Program-made: the position numbers and the translations under genes
The notes under the pieces: model-generated
Database searches by the model: none
The model's input: only the letters and a program-made list of their open reading frames with translations
Told to the model about the DNA's origin: nothing
In this document: positions 8,407-17,000 of the stretch, piece after piece
Numbering within the stretch: the first letter of the stretch is position 1
Layout of the letters: each line of letters opens with the position of its first letter
NCBI RefSeq assembly: GCF_014127485.1
Contig: NZ_CP059903.1
Location: forward strand, 3,718,001-3,782,000
Direction of reading: 5' to 3'
Source of the DNA: Nocardioides dongkuii
GTDB lineage: Bacteria; Actinomycetota; Actinomycetes; Propionibacteriales; Nocardioidaceae
DNA: 64,000 bases

Positions 8407-9800
8407 CGGCGCGCCGACCCGTGCGGGAGCTGGGCCTCCGGCCCGTACGGGCTCGGCAGGTCCTCCTCCCCGGCGCGCCAGCGCCGCGCCATCGAGCGCA
8501 GCACCAGCACCGCGCCCGCGGTCATCGCGGCGTACACGACCGCGGTGATGCCCAGCAGCCACCACAGCCCCGAGTTGCTGCCGGCGCCCTCGGAGGTCCG
8601 CATCACGCCGTACACGATCCACGGCTGGCGGCCGACCTCGGTGGCGATCCACCCCGCCTCCATGGCGATGACGGCCAGGACGCCGCTGATCGAGATGAAC
8701 CGGAGGAACAGCCGGTGGTCCAGCAGGTCGCGGCCCCGCCACCGCGCGAACCAGTACAGGACCACCACCAGCACGAGCAGGGTGCCGATCCCGACCATCG
8801 ACTGGAACGCCCAGTGGGTGATGTTGACCGGCGGCTGGTCCTCGACCGGGATGGTGTCGAGCCCCTGGACCCCCTTCGTGAAGGAGTTCCGGGCGAACAG
8901 CGAGCCGAGGTAGGGGATCTCCAGCGCCCACCGCACCTCGCCGTCGATCAGGAACCCGCCGATCACCAGCGGGGAGGGGCTCTCGGTCTCGGTCGCGAGC
9001 TCGAAGGCGGCCAGCTTCGCCGGCTGCGTCTCGGCCAGCCGGCCGCCGAGCAGGTGGCCGACGACCGGCTGCACGATCGTCGCGAGGCTGGCGAAGACGA
9101 ACGGCAGGGTGAACCCGAGCCGGTGGCGCCGGTCGCGGCGGCCCTTGAGCATCCCGACCGCGTAGACCGAGGCGATCAGGAACCCGACGACCATGTACGC
9201 CGCGATCCACATGTGCAGGAACTGGAAGAACGCGCCGGGGTTGAGCAGCACCGCCCACGGGTCGATGTTGGTCACCCGGCCGTCGACGACGTCGAAGCCG
9301 ACCGGCACGTTCATCCAGGCGTTCACCGCGATCACGCAGAACGCGCCGAAGATGCCCATGAACGCCATCGGCACGATCATGAGGAGGTGCCGGCGCGGTG
9401 GCATCCGGCCCCAGCCGTACAGGTAGATGCCGAGGAAGATCGCCTCGAGGAAGAACGCCAGCCCCTCGAAGGCGAACGGCAGCCCGAGCACGTCGCCGTA
9501 CGTGCCCATCAGGCCGGGCCAGAGCAGGCCCATCTCGAAGCTGAGCACCGTGCCGGAGACCGCGCCGATCGCGAACAGCACCGCCGAGACCTTGGCCCAG
9601 CGCTGCGCGAGGACGAGCGCGTCGGCGTCGTCGCGGTAGATCCCGCGCCAGTGCATCGCGAAGATGATCGCCGGGAACGCGACGCCGAAGCACGCGAGCA
9701 CGATGTGCCAGCCGAGGGACAGCGCCATCTGCTGGCGGGCCGGCAGCAGCCCCGCCGGGTCCTCCGCGAGGGCGGTGAGCAGGAGCTCCGGCGTTCCCAT
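8403..9800 (-). CDS. cydA: Cytochrome bd ubiquinol oxidase subunit I
   Basis: Haem-bearing subunit of cytochrome bd, oxidising quinol and reducing oxygen at the membrane without proton pumping. The 465 residues include the N-terminal SLGWHIVLACFG segment (His32, the counterpart of the E. coli His19 haem ligand), FEMGLLWPG, FLHMWIAAYMVVG with a second His ligand, and the GRQPWIVYG motif typical of the family. The size suggests the short Q-loop form. ATG 9800 starts the operon and cydB follows with a 4 bp overlap. Confidence 0.95.
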   Translation of the reverse strand: MGTPELLLTALAEDPAGLLPARQQMALSLGWHIVLACFGVAFPAIIFAMHWRGIYRDDADALVLAQRWAKVSAVLFAIGAVSGTVLSFEMGLLWPGLMGTYGDVLGLPFAFEGLAFFLEAIFLGIYLYGWGRMPPRRHLLMIVPMAFMGIFGAFCVIAVNAWMNVPVGFDVVDGRVTNIDPWAVLLNPGAFFQFLHMWIAAYMVVGFLIASVYAVGMLKGRRDRRHRLGFTLPFVFASLATIVQPVVGHLLGGRLAETQPAKLAAFELATETESPSPLVIGGFLIDGEVRWALEIPYLGSLFARNSFTKGVQGLDTIPVEDQPPVNITHWAFQSMVGIGTLLVLVVVLYWFARWRGRDLLDHRLFLRFISISGVLAVIAMEAGWIATEVGRQPWIVYGVMRTSEGAGSNSGLWWLLGITAVVYAAMTAGAVLVLRSMARRWRAGEEDLPSPYGPEAQLPHGSARR

Positions 9801-9849
9801 CTGGCCGACGGTACGTCGCCCGGGCGCCTCCAGGAAGGGGCGTTCGGCC

Positions 9850-10512
9850 CTACGAGCGGGTGAACCAGCGTGCCAGCAGGGTCCCGTCGTGCTCGAGCAG
9901 CAGCTCCAGCGACAGGGGTACGTCGAGCGGCGCGCCGACCGTCATCCGGGGGCCGGCACCGGCCAGCAGCCGCGGGACGACCGTCGCGCAGAGCTCGTCG
10001 ACCACCCCCGCGGCGAGCAGGTCGCGGAGCAGGCTGGGGCCGCCCTCGGCGAGCAGGCTGACCAGCCCGCGGTCCACGAGCCGGGTCCGCAGCTGGGCGA
10101 GATCGACCTGCTCGTCGCCGCACACCAGCACCTGGTCCGCGCCCAGCAGGTCGCGGGCCGCCGCGAGTCCCGGGGACGACGCGCAGGTCGCGAGCAGCAC
10201 CCGTCCCGGCTCAGCGCCCTGCAGGGTCGCGGGCACCTCGCCGCGCCGGCTGACCACCACGACCGGCACGGCGGCCGGCCCGTACCCCTCCGTCCGCGCG
10301 GTCCCCGCGCCCACCAGGACCGCGTCCGCCAGGCCGCGCAGGGTCTCGAAGACCAGCTTGTCGGCGGCGTTGTTGATCGACCCGCTGCGCCCGTCGGCGC
10401 CCGCGGCGGCCCCGTCGACGGAGCTCACCATGTTGGCCCGCAGCCACGGCGTGCGCGGGACGGCGTACAGGTCGGCGAGGTCGCCGCTCCGCGGACCGAG
10501 GAGGACCTTCAC
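9850..10512 (-). CDS. Pyrimidine reductase / RibD C-terminal domain protein
   Basis: A 220-residue protein of the dihydrofolate-reductase-like RibD-C family, which reduces a ribosylamino-pyrimidine in riboflavin synthesis with NADPH. Visible motifs are RANMVSSVDGAAAG near the N-terminus, VGAGTARTEGYGP (nucleotide-binding loop) and LLAEGGPSLLRDLLAAG. There is no deaminase domain. It starts at GTG 10512, overlapping the stop of the preceding gene by 4 bp (GTGA), and is last in the gpgS-folP2 operon. Because the product is a stand-alone reductase outside a rib operon, the substrate may differ from that of RibD. Confidence 0.75.
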   Translation of the reverse strand: MKVLLGPRSGDLADLYAVPRTPWLRANMVSSVDGAAAGADGRSGSINNAADKLVFETLRGLADAVLVGAGTARTEGYGPAAVPVVVVSRRGEVPATLQGAEPGRVLLATCASSPGLAAARDLLGADQVLVCGDEQVDLAQLRTRLVDRGLVSLLAEGGPSLLRDLLAAGVVDELCATVVPRLLAGAGPRMTVGAPLDVPLSLELLLEHDGTLLARWFTRS

Positions 10513-11027
10513 GAGACCTCCCACCGCATCACCCAGTACTGCACCCCGAACGGGTCGTCGTCGTAGAGCACCTCCGCCGGGCAGCCCGCGGGCAGCAGCC
10601 CGAAGAGCTCCCGGATCCCGTCGAGCGACGCGAGCAGCTCGCTCCCGAGCCCGAAGTCCGACCAGGTCACGTCGCCCGACGCGAGCGCGGCCCGCAGCCC
10701 GGCGTCGAACGCGAAGGACCGCTCGTCCAGGTGCCCCGGTGCCTTCTCCGAGCGGCGGGCGGAGCCGTTGCCGACGACGAGGTACGACGGGTGGTCGCCG
10801 TCGCGGGACGTGGCGCCGAGCAGGTGGTCGGCCACCCGGGCGCCCTGCGCGTCCGCGAGCACCGTCACCGACGACCCCAGCCAGGACACCGCCTCCAGGC
10901 ACGCCGCCCGCAGCTCGGCGACCGGGTCGCTCAAGCCGGCGTACTCCGGCAGCAGCGCGAGCACGCCGGGGACCAGCACGAATCTCGGTGATCGAGTAGG
11001 TCGCGCAGCGACCGTATCGAGATTCAT
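10509..11027 (-). CDS. Conserved hypothetical, possibly LigB-like, with repeat-derived N-terminus
   Basis: A 172-residue protein. From about residue 16 (FVLVPGVLALLPEYAGL) it reads like small actinobacterial proteins annotated as class III extradiol (LigB-type) dioxygenase homologues, but I see no convincing set of metal ligands, so function is open. ATG 11027 overlaps the folP2 stop (ATGA). The first 16 residues (MNLDTVAARPTRSPRF) are encoded almost wholly by a palindromic repeat at 10984-11023, so the present N-terminus looks secondarily acquired. The gene sits between folP2 and the RibD-like gene with 4 bp overlaps on both sides, which argues that it is translated. Confidence 0.6.
   Translation of the reverse strand: MNLDTVAARPTRSPRFVLVPGVLALLPEYAGLSDPVAELRAACLEAVSWLGSSVTVLADAQGARVADHLLGATSRDGDHPSYLVVGNGSARRSEKAPGHLDERSFAFDAGLRAALASGDVTWSDFGLGSELLASLDGIRELFGLLPAGCPAEVLYDDDPFGVQYWVMRWEVS
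10984..11023. repeat. Palindromic repeat (family C) inside a coding region
   Basis: A near-perfect inverted repeat, TCTCGGTGATCGAGTAGG then TCGCGCAGCGACC then GTATCGAGA. It resembles the intergenic family A repeats in its GATCGAG/ATCGAGA ends and GC-rich central hairpin, but has its own centre. It lies just after the start codon of the 10509-11027 gene and is translated in frame. Confidence 0.75.
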
Positions 11028-11887
11028 GCGAGCCCCCGGATCGCCCGCGCGGGTGGCCGCCGCCCGGCGATCGAGGCCACCATGTCGACCACCTGCCGGG
11101 TCTCGACGACCTCGTGCACGCGGTAGATCCGGGCGCCGGCGAGCGCGCAGACCGCGGTGGCGGCGAGGGTGCCGGTGAGCCGTTCGCCGACCGGCAGGTC
11201 GAGGGTCTCGCCGACGAAGTCCTTGTTCGACAGCGACACCAGCACCGGCCACCCGGTCGCGACCATCTCCCCCAGCCGCCGGGTGAGCTCGAGGGAGTGG
11301 AAGGTGTTCTTGCCGAAGTCGTGGGCCGGGTCGATGACCACCGACTCCTTGGAGACGCCCGCGGCGACCGCGCGCTCGGCGTACGCCACCGTGTCGGCGA
11401 TCGCGGCGGCCACCACGTCGTCGTACTCCACCCGGTAGGGGCGGGTCCGCGGCGTGGCGCCGCCGGTGTGCGTGCAGACGATCGCCGCGCCGTGCTCGGC
11501 GGCGGCGTCGACCAGCTCGGGGTCGGCCCCGCCCCACGCGTCGTTGAGGACGTCGGCGCCGGCCTCACACACCGCCCGGCCGACCGACGCGCGCCAAGTG
11601 TCGACGGAGATGACGAGGGAGGGGTACGCCGCGCGGACCCGCGCGACGAAGTCCACCACCCGCGACATCTCCTCCTCGGGGCCGATCTCGGCGCCGGGCG
11701 CGGCCTTGATGCCGCCGATGTCGACGATCTCCGCGCCCTGCTCGACGACCCGCGCGACCCGCTCGAACGCCTTGTCCTCCGCCCAGGTCGCGCCGCGGTC
11801 GTAGAAGGAGTCGGGGGTGCGGTTGACGATCGCCATCATCAGCGTCGCGTCGTCGGCGAACTCGTGCCGCCCCAGCCGCAGCGTCAT
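11024..11887 (-). CDS. folP2: Dihydropteroate synthase homologue, FolP2 type
   Basis: A TIM-barrel pterin-binding protein of 287 residues. It has MAIVNRTPDSFYDRGATW in place of the NVTPDSF start of classical DHPS, then DIGGIKAAPG, SVDTWRA and the DPAHDFGKNTFHSLEL stretch. These match mycobacterial FolP2, encoded beside gpgS just as here. FolP2 of mycobacteria is reported to lack ordinary DHPS activity, so folate synthesis should not be assumed. ATG 11887 overlaps the gpgS stop (ATGA) and the next gene overlaps in turn, giving a run of coupled genes: gpgS, folP2, hypothetical, reductase. Confidence 0.88.
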   Translation of the reverse strand: MTLRLGRHEFADDATLMMAIVNRTPDSFYDRGATWAEDKAFERVARVVEQGAEIVDIGGIKAAPGAEIGPEEEMSRVVDFVARVRAAYPSLVISVDTWRASVGRAVCEAGADVLNDAWGGADPELVDAAAEHGAAIVCTHTGGATPRTRPYRVEYDDVVAAAIADTVAYAERAVAAGVSKESVVIDPAHDFGKNTFHSLELTRRLGEMVATGWPVLVSLSNKDFVGETLDLPVGERLTGTLAATAVCALAGARIYRVHEVVETRQVVDMVASIAGRRPPARAIRGLA

Positions 11888-12786
11888 CGGGCCACCAGCA
11901 GCGGCGCGGCGGGCGGCCGCTCGACGACGGGTACGGCGTGCACGTGCGGCGCCACGCCGGGCCCGAACTGGGTCAGCGCGATCTCGTCCGCGTGGTGGCT
12001 GTGCGAGGACCGCGCCCAGCCGGCGGTGAGGATCTGGGTCGCCATCGCGCCGAGGTCGCGCAGTGCCTGGTGCCGGTGCGCGCGCCGGCCGAGGTCGACC
12101 TGCGCGATCGCGTCCAGCCCCTCGGTGCGCCAGGTGTCGACGAGCGCGGCGAGCTCCACGGCGTACCCGCTGGGCACGGAGAGCGACGCGAACAGCGACC
12201 GGCGTACCGCCCACTCCCCCGCCAGCGGCTGCACCAGCCCCGTGAGCGGCGGGAAGAGCAGCGCCAGCAGCGGCCGCGCGACCAGCTCGGTGACCCGGCC
12301 GCCCTCGAACGGGCCGTCGGCCCCCGGCCGCTCGTAGAACCCCTTCACCAGCGACACCTCGGGCCGGGTGAGCAGCGGCCCCAGCAGGCCGGGCACGAAG
12401 TGGGTGTCCCAGTCGAGCAGGTCGGCGTCCATGAACACGATCAGGTCGCCACGGGTGACGAACAGCGACTTCCACATCGCCTCCCCCTTGCCCTGCCGGG
12501 TGCCGAGGTCGGGGCGGATCTCGGCGGCGCGGTGCACGACCGCGCCGGCGTCGGTCGCGACGGCGTACGTGTCGTCGGTCGAGTCGGAGTCGACGACCAC
12601 GATCTCGTCGAGGATCGCGACGGTCTCGACCAGCGCCTCGCGCACCCGGGTGACCACGTCGCCGACGGTGGCAGCCTCGTTGCGCGCGGGCACCACCAGG
12701 CTGACCCGCTGGTCCCCCTTCGCGGCGAGCAGGTCGGCCAGCGACCACTCGTCCCAGCGGTGGGTGTTGCGCTCGAACCAGCTCAC
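11884..12786 (-). CDS. gpgS: Glucosyl-3-phosphoglycerate synthase
   Basis: A GT-A (GT81) glycosyltransferase that transfers glucose from an NDP-glucose to 3-phosphoglycerate, the first step towards glucosylglycerate and methylglucose lipopolysaccharide. The 300 residues include SLVVPARNEAATVGDVV, VVDSDSTDDT, the RQGKGEAMWKSL loop and the metal-binding DAD at 120-122 in FMDADLLDWDTHF. GTG 12786 gives the family N-terminus SWFERNTHRW; a longer upstream frame runs through the divergent TetR gene and repeats and is not real. Only about 33 bp separate it from the divergent regulator, so the two promoters must overlap. Confidence 0.92.
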   Translation of the reverse strand: MSWFERNTHRWDEWSLADLLAAKGDQRVSLVVPARNEAATVGDVVTRVREALVETVAILDEIVVVDSDSTDDTYAVATDAGAVVHRAAEIRPDLGTRQGKGEAMWKSLFVTRGDLIVFMDADLLDWDTHFVPGLLGPLLTRPEVSLVKGFYERPGADGPFEGGRVTELVARPLLALLFPPLTGLVQPLAGEWAVRRSLFASLSVPSGYAVELAALVDTWRTEGLDAIAQVDLGRRAHRHQALRDLGAMATQILTAGWARSSHSHHADEIALTQFGPGVAPHVHAVPVVERPPAAPLLVAR

Positions 12787-12819
12787 GCCGCGAGGGTACG
12801 ACGGTGGTTGAATGCGCGG

Positions 12820-13431
12820 GTGTCCAGTGCCGCCGCTCCGGAGCCGCAGGTACGCCGTGGCCGCGGCCGGCCGCGCACCCCGGGCGCCGAGCAGCGGATC
12901 CTCGACGCCGCCCTGGAGGAGTACGGCGAGCGCGGCTGGGCCGGCTTCACGATGGACGGCGTCGCGCGGCGCGCGGGCGTCGGGAAGTCGACGGTCTACC
13001 TGCGCTGGCAGGACAAGGACTCGCTGCTCATCGACGCCGTCGACGCCCGCACCGGCGGGATCGAGGACGTCGACACCGGCAGCCTCCGCGGCGACCTGAT
13101 CGCGATCTCGGCCAACCTGTTCCGCCACTACCTCGACCCCGCCGGCTGGGCGACGCTGCGGCTCGCGGTGGACGCCGCCGCCTCGCCGTCCGCGCTCGGC
13201 ACGTTCAGCCGGCGGATCGCCGAGCAGCACGCCGCCGCCGTCCTGGCGGTCGTCGCCCGCGCGGTGGAGCGCGGCGAGGCCCCCGCCGACCTGCCGGCCC
13301 CGGCGCTCGTCCTCTCGCTGTACGGCGCGGTCACCATGCAGCGGCTGACCATCCCCGGCGACCAGCAGCACCTCCCCGACGAGGAGATCCTGCGCCGGGT
13401 CACCGAGCTCGTCGACTTCGTCCTGCGCTGA
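12820..13431 (+). CDS. TetR family transcriptional regulator
   Basis: A 203-residue one-component regulator. The N-terminal helix-turn-helix covers about residues 25-70, with AEQRILDAALEEYGERGWAGFT and VARRAGVGKSTVYLRWQDK. The C-terminal part is the variable ligand and dimer domain. It is divergent from gpgS with a 33 bp gap, and TetR proteins often repress the divergent gene, so control of the gpgS operon is a reasonable guess but not shown. GTG 12820 is taken as start; a TTG at 12808 is possible. Confidence 0.88.
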   Translation: MSSAAAPEPQVRRGRGRPRTPGAEQRILDAALEEYGERGWAGFTMDGVARRAGVGKSTVYLRWQDKDSLLIDAVDARTGGIEDVDTGSLRGDLIAISANLFRHYLDPAGWATLRLAVDAAASPSALGTFSRRIAEQHAAAVLAVVARAVERGEAPADLPAPALVLSLYGAVTMQRLTIPGDQQHLPDEEILRRVTELVDFVLR

Positions 13432-13436
13432 CCCGA

Positions 13437-14014
13437 CCCGGAGGTCGAGCAGGAGGCGCCCCAGCGCCGACGACGTCGAGACCCCCGCCCCCGGAGGTCG
13501 AGCAGGAGGCGCCCCAGCGCCGACGATGTCGAGACCCCCGCCCCCGGTGGTCGAGCAGGAGGCGCCCCAGCGCCGACGATGTCGAGACCCCCGCAGCGTG
13601 CAGACAAGGGTGGTCACCGCCCTACGACGGGTTGCCCGGTCTCGACACCGATCAGGCGCAGAGCGCCTTCCCTGCTCGACCACCGGACCAACGCGAGCTT
13701 CGTTGGTCGAGTAGCCCGCGAGGAACCAGCGCCACCGGAGGTCGAGCAGGAGGCGCCCCAGCGCCGACGATGTCGAGACCCCCGCAGCGTGCAGACAAGG
13801 GTGGTCACCGCCGCACGACGGGTTACCAGGTCTCGACACCGCTCAGGCGCAGAGCGCCTTCCCTGCTCGACCACCGGTGGTCGCAGGAGGCGCCCCAGCG
13901 CCGACGATGTCGAGACCCCCGCAGCGTGCAGACAAGGGTGGTCACCGCCGCACGACGGGTTACCAGGTCTCGACACCGCTCAGGCGCAGAGCGCCTTCCC
14001 TGCTCGACCACCGG
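13437..14014. repeat. Large array of paired inverted palindromic repeats
   Basis: About nine repeat copies. Forward copies start at about 13440, 13495, 13547, 13738 and 13879 (GGTCGAGCAGGAGGCGCC then CAGCGCCGACGATGTCGAG). Inverted copies lie at about 13640-13687, 13831-13876 and 13968-14013 (TCTCGACACC then CAGGCGCAGAGCGCC). A variant copy is near 13700-13735. Between forward and inverted copies is a centre of about 48 bp starting GCAGCGTGCAGACAAGGG. Reverse-complemented, this centre resembles that of the 2750-3215 array. The two units at 13738-13876 and 13879-14013 are near-identical. Frames across the array are artefacts. Confidence 0.88.
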
Positions 14015-14048
14015 TGGTCGCCGCGAATCGAGACCCCCTCACGCACAA

Positions 14049-14087
14049 GACGCCCCCGGGCTCGGAAGTACCGAGCTCGGGGGCGTC
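14049..14087 (-). terminator. Strong hairpin terminator of the M1 peptidase gene
   Basis: A 17 bp stem (GACGCCCCCG, one G-U pair, then GCTCGG) with a five-base loop AAGTA lies 11 bp past the stop codon of the minus-strand peptidase gene. Read in that direction it is followed by only a weak T stretch (TCTTGT), as is common in high-GC actinobacteria. Confidence 0.75.
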
Positions 14088-14097
14088 CGGGGTGCTG

Positions 14098-17000
14098 CTA
14101 CTTCTTCGTGACCTTCGCGGTCTTCGCGCTCGTCACGGTCTTCGTGGCGTAGCCCGTCTTGCGGAGCACGACGCGGACCGAGACCCGCTTGCCGAGCGCG
14201 GCCCGGGTGAGCGTGATCCTCTTCCCGGTGCCGATCTTCTTGTCGCCGGCGTACCAGGTGTACGACGCCGTGACGCCCGAGCCGAAGCCGGTGGCGCTCG
14301 CCTTCAGCACCTTGCCGACCTTCGTCTTGCCGGAGATGCCGATCGCGCCGGACCCGAGGGTCAGCGCGGACACCGGCGCGGTGGCGGCGCTGGTCCGCGT
14401 CACCGAGGCGTAGCCGGCCTTGCTGCCGGTGACCTCGACGCTGATCCGCGCGCGGACGTCGTCGACGCCGAGGCGGTACGACGAGCCCGTGGCGCCGGCG
14501 ATCGGCTTGCCGTCGCGCAGCCACTGGAAGCTCGGCGTGACGCCGTCGTCCCAGGTGCCGGGCACGGCGGTGAGCGTCGAGCGGTACTTCGCGGCGCCCT
14601 CGATGGTCGGCACGGGCGTCAGGTCGAGCGTGCCGGCCGCGACCTCCACCGGCGCGCTGGAGCGCTCCACCGTGGCGTAGCCGGTCCTGCTCCCGATGAC
14701 GGTGAACACCAGCGTGCGGCCGAGGTCGGCGGCGCTCGGGGTGTACGTCGTCCCCGTGACGCCCTCGAGCACCCTGCCGCCCACGGTCCACCGGTAGCGG
14801 AGCGTGGTGCCCGCGTCCCAGGTGCCGACGTTGACGGTGACCGGGCTGCCGACGGTCGGCGTCCCGCTGAGCACCGGCGTCGGCGTGGCCGTCAGGGCAC
14901 CCGGCGCGACGGTGACCGGCGCGCTGGTGCGGGTGACCGGCGCGGAGCCGGCCCGGGTGCCGGTGACCGCGACCGTGAGCGGGCGCCCGGCGTCGGCGGC
15001 GACGGGCCGGTACGACGACCCGGTGGCGCCGGCGACGGGCACGCCGCCGACCGACCACTGGTAGGTGAGGGTCGTGCCCGCCTCCCAGCCGCCGGTGACG
15101 ACCGAGACCGGGACGCCGACCTGCGGCGTCGCGCTCAGGGTCGGCGTGGGCGCCGGGACCGCGGTGGCGTTGCTGATCCGGCGGGTGGCGGCGAAGCCCG
15201 GAGCCGTGCCGGTGACGGCGAAGGTCACGGTCTTGCCGGCGTCGGCCGCGGTCGGGGTGTACGTCGTCGTGGTGGCGCCGGCGACGGCCACGCCGCCGAC
15301 GAACCACTGGTAATCGGCGAAGGTGGTGCCCGTGGGCCAGCCGGTGGTCGTCGCGGTGAGCGTCGAGCCGACGGCGGGGGTGCCGGTGATGACCGGCCGG
15401 GGCGCCGTCTCGAGCGCCGAGCAGACGGCGCAGGCGCCGCCGAGGGAGGCAGCCTCCGCGGTGGCGAAGACCGTCTCGCGGACCGCGGTGCCGGTGACCG
15501 TCACCGGGATCTCGACGGTGGCCGTCGTGCCGGTGGCCGTCGTGGGCACGACCCAGGTCAGCGTGTTGCCGCTGCGGGTGACGCCGGCCGGCAGGGTGCC
15601 GATCGTGGCGTCGTCGGTCAGCGGGGTGATGTCGACGGTGACGACACCGTCGGTCAGGGCGACCCGGCCGGTGTTGGCGGCGCTGAGCGTGTAGGTCATC
15701 GCGGTGCCGCCGGTCACGGCGCCCTGGGCGGGAGTCGAGGTCAGGGACACGTCGTACTTGGCCGGCCAGGCGGGCTTGTCGGCGTCGTAGATCCAGTCCT
15801 GCCAGAACGCGTCGAGGTCGTGGCCGGAGATCTCCTCGGCCAGGTCCTTCAGCGCGTCGCCGCGGGGGCTCTGTCCGGCGTACCGGAACTGCCACTCCTT
15901 GACGACCCTGAAGAAGTCCTCGTCACGCAGCACCGTGCGCAGCGCCTCCCAGAACTGCGCGCCGCGCGTGTAGGTCTGGTAGCCGTAGATGTTCGCCGGG
16001 TCCGTCTGCGCGCCGGGCGGCGTCTGCCAGTTGGCGCTGGTCGCGGCGGTGTTGTTCCAGTTGTTGAAGTACGTCGTCTCGACGGCGGTCGGGTTGGGGG
16101 TCGCCGACGCGAGCACGCTGTTGTGCCAGGTCGGGGACCACGACGCCATGCCCTCGTTGATCCAGATGTCGGTCCACAGCCCGGGCGAGACGTTGTCGCC
16201 GTACCACTGGTGGGCGAGCTCGTGGATCAGTGTGTTGCCCGCGACCGAGTTCGTGCTGGGGAAGAACGAGCGGTCCTGGGTCTCGAGCGCGTAGTTGATG
16301 CCCGACGGCACGGTGTCGATGACCACGCCGGTGCTGTTGCCCGGGTAGGGGCCGAAGATCGACTCCAGGCGGTTGATGATCGGGCCGATCTGGGAGCGGC
16401 GGTTGCGGATCGTGGCCTTGTTGGCGTCCGACAGCGAGGCGTCCATGAACGACCACTCGGGGATGACCCGGCCGCTGGCCAGGGTCACCTGCGACTCCAT
16501 CACGTCGTACTTGCCGACGGAGATCAGCGCCAGCTCACTGGCCATCTGCTTCTCCTGGACCCACTCCCACGTGGTCCGCCGGCCGTTGGCGCTCTGGGTC
16601 CTCGACTCCAGCTCGCCGTTGCTCACCGCGGCCGCGGGGCCGGTACCGGTCGCGCTGGTCAGCGTCGTGGGGACGTCGAGGGAGAAGGTGTACGTCGCCT
16701 TGTCGCCCGGCGTGTTGTTGTTGGGGTAGCCGGCCATCGAGCCCACCGGCTGGCCCATGAAGGTGGCGCCGTCGCTCGTCGGCACCCAGCCCTCCCACGA
16801 GTTGTCGGGGTCGACGTGGACGCTCGGGGTGCCGTGGTACTTCACGACGGTGGTGAACTCGCCCTCGACCGGCGTGGCCGGGGTGATCACGAGCTTGAAC
16901 TTGATCGCGGCGGCGTCCTGGACGCGCTCGAAGGTCGCGGGCTGGCCGTCGACCGTGACCGAGTCGATCTCCAGACCCTCGAAGTCGAGGGAGAACGAGC

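Noticed and set aside
7405..9693. A single 762-residue frame covering cydB and part of cydA
   Set aside because: The upstream two thirds is out of frame with cydA; cydB starts at 8406 with an ATGA overlap.
13437..14014. CRISPR array
   Set aside because: The repeats are palindromic and inverted in pairs, the centres are alike rather than unique, and no cas genes are present.
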